DNA of 64,000 nt from Gautieria morchelliformis (taxonomy: Eukaryota; Basidiomycota; Agaricomycetes; Gomphales; Gomphaceae): the NCBI GenBank assembly GCA_015179125.1, contig WHVA01000394.1, forward strand, positions 1 through 64,000, written 5' to 3'. Each line of letters starts with the position of its first letter. The stretch's first letter is position 1. A program made the translations under genes and the position numbers. Positions 1-11,546 of this stretch are shown in pieces. The notes below the pieces were generated by a model that did not search any database, was not told the DNA's origin, and saw only the letters and a list, made by a program, of their open reading frames with translations.

Positions 1-414
1 ACAAGGGGAAATCCAAAGTCTGTATAAATGAACAGAGCATACAAGAGAGGGGATTCTCACCTGACAAGGGGAAATCCAAAGAGAAAGGTCTAAGGACCCC
101 CAATGTCAGCGAGCCCGTATTATACTACGCTGCGCAGCCAGGGACAACACTTGGCACCCGCCATCAACCCTGCACCTCCCTGACCCTTGATCGACCCTTG
201 ATGTCACCTATTACGCGAGTCGCTTGATTTCCGACACTGTTCCGAGGGTGGAACTCGGAAATTGGAGTGGAACTGGGAAGGCGAACAGAACTGGTGGAAG
301 TTCTCCCAGAAGCGGAATCATTTCCGAGAGCGGAGGCGGAGATGGAATCGGAATCGGAAGCGGAGTCGGAAATGGAGTCGGAACTGGAAATGGAAAACAG
401 GGTGTCCCCTGACA
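1..414. repeat. Low-complexity left edge with a GGA-rich degenerate hexamer tract
   Basis: An 18-base string (acaaggggaaatccaaag) occurs at 1-18 and again at 64-81. From about 240 to 400 the sequence is a degenerate six-base repeat of the GGAATC/GGAAGC/GGAGTC type, which opens long but meaningless frames on both strands (Ser-Asp, Gly-Ser and Pro-Ile runs). At 415 it changes abruptly into the gypsy element to the right. No gene is seen. Confidence 0.6.
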
Positions 415-3400
415 ATGCAGGCTAGCTGCAGCGCGATTGGTTGCTCCAGGGAGAATGTCTTCATCCCTGTAGCTCACGTGCATTCGGGGGACAGCAGTAC
501 CCCTTCGCTGCCGCTATCTAGCAGGCAGTGGGCTTTTACGCCGTTTATTTCCCAGGACCCCGATAGGGTACGGTTCTCACTGCGCAGACGCGTTGGCCGC
601 GTCCTGTGTTTGCTTCGGTGGTGATACACCGGCTCGGCCGCCTGGTATGGCGTGACCGACGTGCGTGCCGCCATAACCTTCGTGGTGGTTTCGTCTTCCA
701 GTGCGAATCTGATCGCGCTGGAGCTGTAGGTGGTGTCTTCCACCTCCTCGTCCCATTCCTAGTATTGGGACGGCTCTGGCTCCCATTCTTCAGTGGGCGC
801 CTCTCCGTTGTCTGGAGTGTTGTTGGGTTGGGGATCACCCTCCCCCTCTTCGTCAATTTGTTGAAGAGAATTTTGACTGAAATCCGTCTCCGGATCTTCG
901 GCTTCCCCGTCATGCCTCATGGCCGCTGTCCTTATACCGGACCTAAGCCAGGGGCACTCTGCCTTCTTGTGGCCAGGTTGGCCGCATTCAAAGCATGTGG
1001 TGTTGCTTTGGCTGCCGCTGGGCCTATCGTTAGGCTGGCCCGACGTTTTCGTCGGTGGGGCAGGTCATGGGGGCAACCCTGACGGTTGAGGCTGTTTAGC
1101 CTCGGGCGGGCGTCCAGCTTGTGCTGGGCGTGAGGGCGGTAGCCGTTGTCCTGTTCCGCTTCTTGCGAACAGGCTGGGCCTGGTCAGCCCCATTGGTGTC
1201 AATGGCTTGCTCCCTGTGAGCCGGGCAGAGCTTGCCGTTGCTGCTGTGCTTTCTGCACGGTGCATCCCCATGTTGTATCATGATGCCTCCTCGATCATCT
1301 GGGCCGTCTCGAAGAGTTGCTCTATTGAGCTGCTCTCGGCATTATAGCCTTTTTTGAGGACCTCATTGCGCAGCGTTTCGCGCAGCACCGATATGAACCG
1401 TCTCCGGAACGTGTACTCGTCTGGCGGCTGTATCATATGTGCCGCGTATTTCGTGAGTTCGTTCAGCATCTCCTGAACGGTTTTCATGCCTTGCATGACC
1501 GCATCGAATTTATTCGATGTGTGATGGTACGTCAGTGTGCAGGAACCTTTTTTGAAGGCCTTGCATCACGGTTTCCAGCGTCCAGCTGCGGACCTGGCGA
1601 TCGAAGCGTTCAATGTTTCGAAGGAACCACTCCTGGGCTTCGCCGGTGAGGCGAGTGCCCACATAGCCGACCTGCATGTCAATGCTGGTTGGCCCTAGGA
1701 GGCAATTCATTTTTAGCCATCGTAGGATGGTTGCCACGAAGATTTCAAACTCTTCGAGGTCAGATCCCCCGGCGTATGGCTCGGGGTGGGCCAATTTTAC
1801 GCCAGCTTTCACTAGCACAGACTTCTCTGGGTCTGTGTCTGCAGCGTCTGCTAATGCCACGCGGATCATCCGTGTGATCCCATCGTACGGCTCCATTGGT
1901 ACGACGTCGGCCTGGTCAGGGATTCCCTGGTCCTTCCGTTGGGGCCATGGATCGCTCGCGCGGATGTGACGCCACGCGGGGCAGGCTGTTATATGCCCTG
2001 ATGGGCCCTGGGCCTGGATCAGGCTTGGGATCAGGAGCATTTTGTGCTCTCTGTTCCGGGGGCATTTTGTGCCTGGTGTCCCCGGTCAGTCCCGTGTTGC
2101 GGATCCGCAGCCTGCTGTTGTAGGCTGTGCGCGCCTGCCGTGCGTCCTGTACGGCTTGCGTGAGCTGCTCGTCGGGCAGCTGAGCGGTGTGGCTGTGGGC
2201 CACTGTCTCTTCAGCGTTCTTCGCTTGTAGCTCGAGTGCCCGTGTGTGGCCGCGCGCGGCTGTGGCTTCTTTATGCTGCCAGTGTGCGACTTCGAGCTCT
2301 AAGCTCTCGGTCGTCGTTTCAGAGTCAGGCTCTGAGGCAACCTGATCCCTAACGATCTGTTGGATCGTTTTATGGCTGTCCGTTGGGGCAACCGGTTGTT
2401 CTTGAGGTTTGTTCCCGAACCTTACGTCCTGTTTGACCGGGACGGCTGGCGGCGGCATTCGCTGCTTGTCTCGCTCCTTTCGGCACGGGTCTTCCACGTC
2501 GCGACTGTGTTCGTTGGCTGCGGACTGTCGCGAGCTCGGACGAGTTGCGTCGCGTTCCCCGCGTGGGCGGAGTGCTTTCTGGACATCCTCCAGCGTGGCT
2601 GCGTCTTGCAGCCTGACCTCCTCCGCCTGGTGGAGTTCCTTGCCGATTGCCATTAGGGCGGCGGCGGCATTGTCAAGCTGCGATGCCAGCTGATCATGCT
2701 TGTGGCGCATCAGCGTACTTCGGTGCAGTGCAGCCTGCACCTGTTTGTTCAGGGCCTCTGCCGTCTCATGGTCAATGGCGTGAGCCCTCGAGCTCTTGCG
2801 ACTAGAGCTCGAGTATTCCGAGTCCTGACTATCGTCTGGGGTCCGTCTTTTTTGCAGTCATCCTCCTTCAGGGACGATCGTCGTCGCTCTACTTCGTAAG
2901 CGTCGGTTTGAGTCGTGGCTTTGTGCCCGCCTTGATGTTGTTGCTCTACTGCCTGACGACGGCAAGATTTCTCTGCCCTTTCCTTTGTCCTTGGGCAGAG
3001 AGACATGGGGGGTGGCGCCGGCTCATTGCCTGGCATCGTCTCTTCCTTGGCCACACTCGATGAGACGTGGTCGGGGTTGTCCTCGTCCTCTACTGAGGGG
3101 ACGAGGGCGGTGAGATCTATGATCTCTCCGTCTTCTATCGTCCTGTTCTCTTGGTCCAGGATAGCGTCAGCTGTCGTGTCGCTGGGCTGCACCTGGGGCA
3201 TGGACCTCGAGCTTGTCACTCGTGTCCATCTTCGACTGCGTGGAATCATCATGCTCACAGCCAACAGTAGAAGGTCTACTGGAGGGTCTCAACGATGTTT
3301 AGTCGTCGATGCAGCCATCTTTTTCAAGATTGCTTCAAATCCACTATCAGTTGGTCACGTGGCGATCAACCGCAGGATAGTTCAAAAAGGTGTAAAGGAT

Positions 3401-3605
3401 GTCGATCTTAAGACCTTGTATCACAAGGGCACTACAGAACTTGACCAATGAGTGGTATTCTGAATGCTACGTAGTGACAGGTAAGAGTAAGATGCGATGG
3501 GGGCCCCTAGCCGGTTCCCACACATAAACTATACAGTGGGTCCCTAAGGGGCCCACTGGGATTATGTAATAACTATTGTACATGTAGATACACGGGTTAT
3601 TTACA
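415..3605 (-). mobile_element. Ty3/gypsy-type element A, 3'-truncated fossil
   Basis: Reading leftwards from 3605, the element starts with a terminal block of about 157 bp (3449-3605, TG...CA) shared with copies B and C. A gag region follows with the same protein segments as B and C, then the start of an aspartic protease region. The match to copy B stops at 415, where unrelated GGA-rich DNA begins, so reverse transcriptase, integrase and a 3' LTR are missing. It is clearly broken, with about half a dozen interruptions. With B it forms a large inverted repeat. Likely old. Family assignment rests on the shared pol region of copy C. Confidence 0.85.
3449..3605 (-). repeat. Terminal repeat (LTR-like) of gypsy copy A
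   Basis: A block of about 157 bp begins TGTAAATAACCC at 3605 (minus strand) and ends CA at 3449. Near-identical blocks begin gypsy copies B (5902-6057) and C (13713-13869). No matching 3' LTR is present in the window, so calling it an LTR is inferred from its position, its TG...CA ends and its repetition. Confidence 0.65.
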
Positions 3606-3913
3606 AAAAAGCCCTCGCCAAGAAAAACCAGCTCTAGCATCGTGACAACTCCAAGCTCCACTACAGACATGGACATGGAGTCTGACATCACCAAAACCCA
3701 AAACACCCCCCTGCTTCTACAGAAGAAGCGGTGACCCGCCGTCCAGACATCAGCCTTGGATTGGCAAGACATACCAATGTTACAGCTCCCCAAGAACAAA
3801 GGCAAAGGCCATGCAAAAACTGCACCAGCAATGTTGGATGAATACATCCCACAAAAAGTCACCGAAACTATCGAATATGCCCCAATGGGATTTATGAACA
3901 TATGGGGAAGATA
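3606..3913 (+). pseudogene. Coding-like segment of unknown gene, possibly 5' part of the RTC4-like gene
   Basis: One plus-strand frame reads as plausible protein over about 100 codons, with a basic Ser/Thr-rich start, then a segment containing DWQDIPMLQLPKNKGKG, ending FMNIWGR. It carries one in-frame TGA at about 3731-3733. It begins directly at the end of gypsy copy A and ends before a minus-strand fossil. I do not recognise the product. It lies on the same strand upstream of the RTC4-like gene and may be an N-terminal exon of it, but that is inference. Confidence 0.35.
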
Positions 3914-3929
3914 ATGATGGCTGACATGT

Positions 3930-4800
3930 ATACAATGATTATTATTGTTTGTTCTGCAACTCTATTATACTTTTGACCCTACTTTTGTTTTTTTCGGGAG
4001 GATTCTTTGTCACAGGTTAGCCTTGAGGAAGACCTCTATTGGCCACTCGTCTGCTTCTTTTGGGAGCAATTCATTTTGTCGCCTGTCTAGTGGTGCAATG
4101 TGTGGTCAGAGGGGGCACTTATGTTCTATATGTCCAACTCCATGGCAGCCAGCGCAGTGAGTTCCTGGCCATAACAACCATTCGTCTCTCCCAACCCTCC
4201 ACTGCCTATCTGATTTTCCCAAGGTGTCAATGATGACATATTTGCCACTGTGATCTCTTGTGACCTTCTGTTTGAAGGTTAGTCTGATGTTCCAGACTAT
4301 CTGGCCACCTTTATCGGTGGTCTTTTGGACAATCGGGTCTCCTCATGTTTGAGATCTGGCATAGGCCTCTATCGCTTAGTGGACATCAGCTTCATGAGTT
4401 GTCGCTGTGGTCCTTCCTATTCTGAACCACTGCTCTTCTTGCATCTCCTATGGGAAGGGGACCAGTATGATCGCCTCCTTGGGATACTCTCCCCGTACAC
4501 AGAAGAATCTGTTTTCAAAAAAGTTCTCAGCTCTTTGTACATTCTATTTCTGGAGAAGTGGGCTGGCATGTTAAGTTCTTCTACTGAGACCAGATCATCC
4601 TCTTGGATGACCATGTTCGGGCATTCCTCAGCTAGAAGCTCTGTAATGGCCCACTGTATTTTTCCTGTAACCCCATTTCTGTGAGCAAGGGGTTGCTCTT
4701 CGAGTCCTTCTACGGCCAGGAAATCAAACTATCCACATCTAAATTGAACCGCAATCTCTGGAACGATAAACTCCCTGAGGAACTCAAGCGTCGTTTCATT
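3930..4800 (-). mobile_element. Decayed minus-strand ORF with a CCHC zinc knuckle (gag or LINE ORF1-like fossil)
   Basis: The minus strand carries a protein-like reading in more than one frame. It includes the segments TLEFLREFIVPEIAVQF and GKIQWAITELLAEECPN and ends with a zinc knuckle, CAGCHGVGHIEHKC, of the CX2CX4HX4C form typical of retroelement nucleocapsid or ORF1 proteins. It is heavily decayed, with several interruptions, and partly overlaps the plus-strand frame of the RTC4-like gene. I cannot name the family. It may be an insertion into the host-like gene. Confidence 0.4.
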
Positions 4801-4860
4801 GCGTATGGGGAAACATGTTGTGGGCTTTGGCCCAAGCTACTATATGCGTATCACAATGAT

Positions 4861-5901
4861 GGTAACGAACTCATGGACCATCCCGACCAAGTTTCTACCT
4901 CTTCTGACAACGGCGGCGATACTTCCAGTACCGGGAGTTGTCCAAGCGACAATGAGCGTGGTATTTCCAAGGCATTGGATAAACGCACATCCCCTGATCT
5001 TCCAGAAGCTTCTGACCTTTTGAAGTCATCCTCCCTCTCAAAGGCCTCCTCTCACTCCGATGCCGCTGCTAGTCCAGACGGCCTTTGCTGCTTTTGTTTT
5101 TTGCCCCTCCCTCCTGTTTTATCACCTACCCTCCAATCCAAACTTGCTGAACTCCTTCTTCCTGCCAACAGTCTCCCAGATCCAACAGAAGACTTCCCTG
5201 GGGGACGGCGCCATCGTGCTGGCAGGGGCTGGACCTTGCATTTGGAGTACTGTGGTGGCCACTTCAGGCAGAGCGAGGTATCTGCAAAAGCGATAGGTCA
5301 AAACTGGCCAAAACCGGCAGACATCGATTATTCTACACTCCCTTGCCGTATAGGATTCCTCCATTACAAGCTTGCCAAAGTTGTTATCAACCCTTCACTC
5401 AACATTCTCTTCGGCCGTGTCACGGAAGATTTCCGCAATGAAGGTGTGCAGAGGTTCCTGAGCATCGAGGGAATACGCAGACGTATGGCGAGTGAGCATG
5501 CTGGATAGTAAGTTCTCACGTCTACATTTCATTTGCTCATACTAAATGATTATGTTAGCTACGGTGATCAAGGTGTCATTATCATCAATAGGAGTCTGCT
5601 CTCCATATTTCCAGAGAAGTATCCAGTAGTGGCTGCAGCAAACAAGCTGCGACAGCCATTTCCAGCATCCTCTGCAGCGATTCACATCTATCCCTCATAT
5701 ATCGAACCTCTCACGTATAAGGAATTCCTCTCATCCATCTTGATCCCATTCACAGCGATCCTTCTTATCCAGTCCGACACTGACTGCTCTCTTGACGTGG
5801 CTATGAGACCTGGGAAGCGAGTGGAGAGTGGGGTGCTCTTCACTCGCCAGATGATGTCGATGATGAATTTGGTTTTGATGAGCTCGTTATCAAGTACGAA
5901 T
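4861..5901 (+). pseudogene. RTC4-like domain gene, truncated at its 3' end
   Basis: RTC4-like (restriction of telomere capping 4) domains occur in fungal nuclear proteins; molecular role unclear. The upstream part is Ser/Asp-rich and disordered-looking. The domain starts near 5080 with a CCFC motif followed by Pro-rich sequence, then the conserved run WPKPADIDYSTLPCRI. Exon 1 ends at 5507. An intron at 5508-5558 (51 nt, GTAAGT...TAG) restores the conserved GYYGDQG motif across the junction, followed by the PLTYKEFL...P...LLIQSD block. In the last 100 bases the better acidic reading (SPDDVDDEFGF) lies in another frame, so a one-base shift near 5818 is likely. Gypsy copy B abuts at 5902. The start codon is uncertain and the upstream end is approximate. 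Family recognised from motifs only. Confidence 0.65.
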
Positions 5902-8900
5902 TGTAAATAACCCATGTATCTACGTGTACAATAGTTATACATAATCCCAGTGGGCCCCTTAGGGACCCACTGTATAGTTTATGCGTGGGAACCGGCTAGC
6001 GGTCCCCATCGCATCTTACTCTTACCTGTCACTACGTAGCATTCAGAATACCACTCATTGGTCAGGTTCTGTAGTGCCCTTGTGATACAAGGTCTTAAGA
6101 TCGACATGCTTTACACCTTTTTGAACTATCCTGTGGTTGATCGCCACGCGACCAACCGATAGTGGATTTGAAGCAATCTTGAAAAAGATCGCTGCGTCGA
6201 CGACTAAACATCGTTGAGACCCTCCAGTAGACCTTCTACTGTCGGCTGCAAGCGTGATGATTCCACACAGTCGAAGATGGACACGAGCGACGAGCTCGAG
6301 GTCCACGCCCCAGGGGCAACCCAGTGACACGACGGCTGATGCTACCCTGGACCAAGAGTCCAGGACGATAGAAGACGGAGAGATCGTAGACCTCACCGCC
6401 CTCGTCCCCTCAGTAGAGGATGAGGAAAACCCCGACCATGTCTTGTCAAGCGTGGCCGAGGAAGAGACGACGCCGGGCAACGAGCCGGCGCCGCCCGCCC
6501 ATCTCTCTCTGCCCAAGGAGAAAGGAAAGGGCAGAGAAGTCTCGCCATTGTCAGACGGTAGAGCAACAACGTCGAGGCGGGCACAAAGCCACAACTCAAA
6601 CTGACGCTCACGAAGTAGAGCGACGACGATCGTCCCTGAAGGAGGACGACGGCAAAAAAGGACGAGCCCCAGACGATGGTCAGGACTCGGAATACTCGAG
6701 CTCTAGTTGCAAGAGCTCAAGGGCTCACGCCATCGACCACGAGACGGCAGAGGCCCTGAACAAACAGGTGCAGGCTGCGCTGCACTGAAGTACGCTGACG
6801 CACCACAAGCACGATCAGCTGGCTTCGCAGCTTGACAATGCTGCCGCCGCCCTAATGGCAATCGGCAAGGAACTCCACCAGGCGGAGGAGGTCAGGCTGC
6901 AAGACGCAGCCACGCTGGAAAACGTCCAGAAAGCCCTCCGCCCACGTGGGGAACACGACGCAACTCGTCCGAGCTCACGACAGTCCGCAGCCAACGAACA
7001 CAGTCGCGACGTGGAAGACCCGTGCCGAAAGGAGCGAGACAAGCAGTGAATGCTGCCACCAGCCGTCCCAGTCGAACAGGACGTAAGGTTCGGGAACGAA
7101 CCTCAAGAACAACCGGCTGCCCCAACGGACAGCCGTAAAACGATCCAACAGATCGTTAGGGATCAGGTTGCCTCAGAGCCTGACTCTGAATCGACGACCG
7201 AGAGCTTAGAGCTCGAGGTCGCACACTGGCAGCGTAAAGAAGCCGCAGCCGCGCGCTGCCACACACGGGCACCCGAGCTAGTAGCGAAGAACGCCGAAGA
7301 GACAGTGGCCCACAGCCACACTGCGCAGCTGCCCGACGAGCAGCTCACGCAATCCATACAGGACGCATGGCAGGCGCGCGCAGCCTACAACAGCAGGCTG
7401 CGGATCTGCAACGCGGGATTGACCGGGGACATCAGGCACAAAATGTCCCTGGAAACGAGAGCACAAAATGCTCCCGATCCCGAGCCCGGGGCCCGTCAGG
7501 GCATATAACAGCCTGCCCCACGCGGCGTCACAACCGCGCGAGCGATCCATGGCCTCAACGGAAGGCCAGGGAATCCCTGACCAGGCCAACGTCATACCAA
7601 TGGAGCCGTACGACGGGATCACACGGATGATCCACGTGGTGTTAGCAGATGCCGCGGACACAGACCCGGAGAAGTCTGTGCTAGTGAAAGCCGGCGTAAA
7701 ATTGGCCCACCCCGAGCCATATGCCGGGGGATCTGACCTCGAAGAGTTTGAAATCTTTGTGGCAGCCATCCTACGATGGCTGAAAATGAATTGCCTCCTA
7801 GGGCCAACCAGCATCGACATGCAGGTCGGCTATGTGGGCACTCACCTCACTGGCGAAGCCCAGGAGTGGTTCCTTCGAAATGTTGAACACTTCAATTGCC
7901 AGGTCCGCAGCTGGACGCTGGAAACAGTGATGCAAGGCCTTCAAAAAAGGTTCCTGCACACACTGACGTACCATCACGCATCGAATAAATTCGACGCAGT
8001 CATGCAAGGCATGAAAACCATTCAGGAGATGCTGAACGAGCTCACGAAATACGCGGCACGTATGATACAGCTGCCAGACGAGTACACATTCCGGAGACGG
8101 TTCGTATCGGCGCTGCGCAAAACGCTGCGCAACGAAGTCCTCAAAAAGGACTATAATGCTGAGAGCAGCTCAATAGAGCAGCTCTTCGAGATGGCCCGGA
8201 TGATCGAGGAGGCATCCCGATACAACATGGGGATGCACCGTGCAGAAAGCGCAGCAGCAATGGCAAGCGCTGCCCCGCTCATGGGGAGCAAGCCATTGAC
8301 ACAAACGGGCCTGACCAGGCCCAGCCTGTTCACAAGAAGCGGAACAGGACAACGGCTACTGCCCTTATGCCCAGCACAAGCTGGACACCCGCCTGAAGCT
8401 AAACAGCCTCAAGCATCAGGGTCGTCCCCACGACCTGCCCCACCAACGAAAACGTCGGGCTGGCCTAACGATAGGCCCAGCAGCAGCCAAAGCAACACCA
8501 CATGCTTTGAATGCGGCCAACCTGGCCACAAGAAGGCAGAGTGCCCCCGGCTTAGGTCCGGTATAAGGACAGCGGCCGTGAGGCATGACGGTGGAGCTGA
8601 TGATCCGGAGATGGATCTCGGTCAAAATTCTCTTCAACAAATTGACGAAGAGTGGGAGGGTGATCCCCAACCCAACCACACTCCGGACAACGGAGATGCG
8701 CCCACTGAAGAATGGGACCCGGAGCCGTCCCAATACTATGAATGGGACGAGGAGGTGGAAGACACCACCTACAGGTCCAGCGCGATCAGATTCGCACTGG
8801 AGGACAAAACCGCCACAAAGGTTATGGCGGCATGCACGTCGGTCACGCCAGACAAGGCGGCCGAGCCGGTGTATCACCACCGAAGCAAACACAGGACGCA

Positions 8901-9780
8901 GCCAACGCGTCCGCACAGTGAGAACCGTACCCTATCGGGGTACTGGGAAATAAACGGCGTAAAAGCCCACTGCCTGCTAGATAGTGGCAGCGAAGGGGTA
9001 CTGCTGTCCCCCGAATTCACGCGAGCTACAGGGATGAAGACATTCTCCCTGGAGCAACCAATCGCGCTGCAGCTAGCCTGCATAGGCAGCTGTTCCACGA
9101 TCAATTATGGAATGAACATGACCATCAAGTTTGGTCGTGGGACATACGACGAATATTTTGACGTAGCAAACGTCGAATATTACGACGCGATCTTAGGGAC
9201 ACCGTTCCTAAGGAGATTCGGCATAACCCTGGACTTCTCGAGCCCAGGGACGATTCGCAAGGGAAACGAAGTGATCCCCATGGGAAAGGTCTCATTCGAC
9301 GATGATGAATCGACGAACGAGGACAAAGGGCCACGGGTGAGCAGGATCACCCAGGCACCAAAGCCGAACCTGGCTCATTGAAGCCAGGAGGACGATTCGC
9401 GGGACGACTGGTCTTCGAGCTCACCCTACAGCCATAGGGAGAGACGCTCTCACCTAATGGTGAAAGCGATGGGAAAGAGGAAAGCGGGCCCGCGTGCCGT
9501 GGGACCTAATAGACGCCAACAGCGCCTAATGGCTTATAAGCCAACCGCTACCATCATCCTCACAGATGATGACATTCCTCACCTCCGCGAGGAATGGATG
9601 GAATGAATCACTGACCTAGTCAGTGGAATTCCATTAGAACTCCCGCCACTACGGGAGATCAACCATGAGATCAACCTCATCGATCCCAACAAGCACATGC
9701 GGTATCGACTACCAAAATGCCCTGAACACTTCGGAGAGGAACTGTCGGCTAAGATAGAACGATACACCACTGCAAAGTGG
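5902..9780 (+). mobile_element. Ty3/gypsy-type element B, 3'-truncated fossil
   Basis: It begins with the 5' terminal block (5902-6057), then a gag region from about 6254. A long continuous frame follows at 7468-9381: retrotransposon gag domain, CCHC knuckle near 8500 (CFECGQPGHKKAEC), and an aspartic protease with LDSGSEG near 8980. Downstream sequence matches the 5' part of the RT region of copy C, then stops at 9780, where a KDZ-type gene begins on the opposite strand. RNase H, integrase and 3' LTR are missing. It is broken in a few places besides the 3' loss. Gag-protease is better preserved than in A, so it may be somewhat younger. Confidence 0.87.
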
Positions 9781-11085
9781 TTTCTAGTGGGATCTTGCAG
9801 TCATGGACGCCACAACATAGGTGTCTGAGACTAATGCCATCGGAGACGACAGATCGGTACGCTCCCACAATGTTTCCTTTGTCATCCTTGATGTGCTTTG
9901 TACAGAGGTTGCATGCGTGATTCCAGGCCGGTTGACCCATCCCTGCCATAGCGATGTTATGCCCCGTAATGGCAATATGCCATCGAGCAGCTTGGGTCGG
10001 CACCTTATGGGGAACCTGTAAGATCGACTCACGGTAATGGTGCCATTCAAGAAGGGAGTAAATGATGAAGGCCTCCCCTACAAGCTCGTAATCGAGCTGT
10101 AGGCTCACGGGCCAATCCTGTGGTAGCGCCGTGGACCATGGAAGCCGCAGGATTTCCTCATTGTATCCGCGAGCACAGTTGAGCGCGGAGTTCCTGACCA
10201 CAGCGATGGGTGAGCAAGAAAAACATATCACTTAGAATGAAACTTACCAGCCCATGTGCATTTGTGTGGCAAATCGTTCACAAAGGTCGGTCTCCAGAAA
10301 GAAATGCGGCGTGACTTGGATGGCATTGGGGAAAGATCTAATATCCGGTGCATAATACACACGGACATTATCCTTGACATATGAATGGTAGTGGTAGCGA
10401 GTACAGCAGCCTAGGGTAGATGAATTAGCAGGAAGATCGATAGGAGGTCGACAGACACTTACCATGGCAGTATGTTGACGACGTGGTGATGGGAATAGGA
10501 CTGTATGAGCGAGTAAACAACGTGGCTCTATACGTCCTAATCTTGTGAAGTTCGGGTCCTTCGCCTGATTTCCATCGCTGCGGGTTGTTCGGACACTCTG
10601 GCTGGATGCAGATGTGGACTGGAGGCAGAAAGTCATACATGCCTAGAATAGATGCACTTCATGAGTAAAAAAATTATAAGATGCTCAGAGGATGCAGATT
10701 ACTCACGAACACACACTTGGGCTCCATGCTGAAGAAATAATGGGAGAAGAACACGCAGATCGATGATTAGCTGGTGAGCATCGTCCCACGCAATGTGGCG
10801 CAATGCGGTCAAGCAGAGACGTGCTATTCCATCTTCCACATCGAGAGCTAGTTGCAGGAACTCGTGAATGGGAAGGGGCAATCTGTCGGGGGCCATTGTA
10901 GCAGTTGACAGCTGAGTGAATTGTATCTTGGGCTTAAAGTGTCGCAGAAGTGTGATATAAAGTATTATTTTGTCATGGGGAACGTCTAACAGCTCTGGGA
11001 ATACACGACACGCGTTGTAGACGTGTGCTAGAGACATTCGACGATGGACGTTATGTTTAGGAGGGTTACCTAATGTAGACCACAA
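9781..11085 (-). pseudogene. KDZ transposon-associated CxC5/CxC6 cysteine-cluster gene, 3' truncated
   Basis: Four exons can be read on the minus strand: about 11085-10707, 10642-10463, 10410-10248 and 10193-9781, all with GT-AG introns of 52-64 nt and matching phases. Exon 2-3 carries the first cysteine cluster (CIQPEC, then YCHGCCTRYHYHSY). Exon 4 carries the second (HACNLCTKHIKDD, then SDGISLRHLCCGVHDC). This order resembles the CxC5 and CxC6 domains attached to KDZ (Kyakuja-Dileera-Zisupton) transposases of mushrooms, which probably bind nucleic acid. The KDZ catalytic core expected downstream is absent because the reading ends at the junction with gypsy copy B. There is no ATG at the 5' end of exon 1; an upstream exon is likely. 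Confidence 0.7.
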
Positions 11086-11546
11086 GGACCCCTAATGGCC
11101 ATGGCCGTTTTCCCTGTAGCTGGGTATTCCTCGAGTTGTCGGACATTGTGTAACAGCAGTTTCCGCAGCGTTGGATGGCTCCCATGGTCCTGCCACCACC
11201 GCCGCCGCCCAATAAACTCCCAGTACAGACTACAGCAGCATCATTATAAACCTGCTCATGACAGGCTTGTAAAGCTCCTCGGCATTCGCTCAAACCCTTA
11301 ACTCCATGTTTCCATAGAGGGGGGGTGTTAGATTTCGATGTCATCCCCCACCTACATGGACCCACTCCGGCGTCACCATATAGTTTAGATTCCGCCGCTC
11401 TGCTCTTTTTCCTCAGTCAGTGGTGTACAGGAATGTCTGAGGTAAGAACATCCACTATGCTCGTCTTTCCTTTTCTTGTTACTTACTTGCACTGTAGCTT
11501 ATCGCAGTGCAGACTACATACATTAAATACAAATGGAAATACATAT
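11086..11546 (-). other. Gap between KDZ gene and Helitron, with one possible upstream coding segment
   Basis: On the minus strand from about 11237 to 11077 a protein-like reading (SLYWEFIGRRRWWQDHG, then LLLHNVRQLEEYPATGKTA) runs into a possible splice donor just before KDZ exon 1. It could be an upstream KDZ exon or the tail of the neighbouring element; I cannot decide. No Helitron 3' hairpin and CTRR end was confidently found between 11250 and 11546. Confidence 0.25.

Noticed and set aside
164-624. Several open frames on both strands over the left edge
   Set aside because: They are produced by the GGA-rich hexamer repeat and give Ser-Asp or Gly-Ser runs with no domain.
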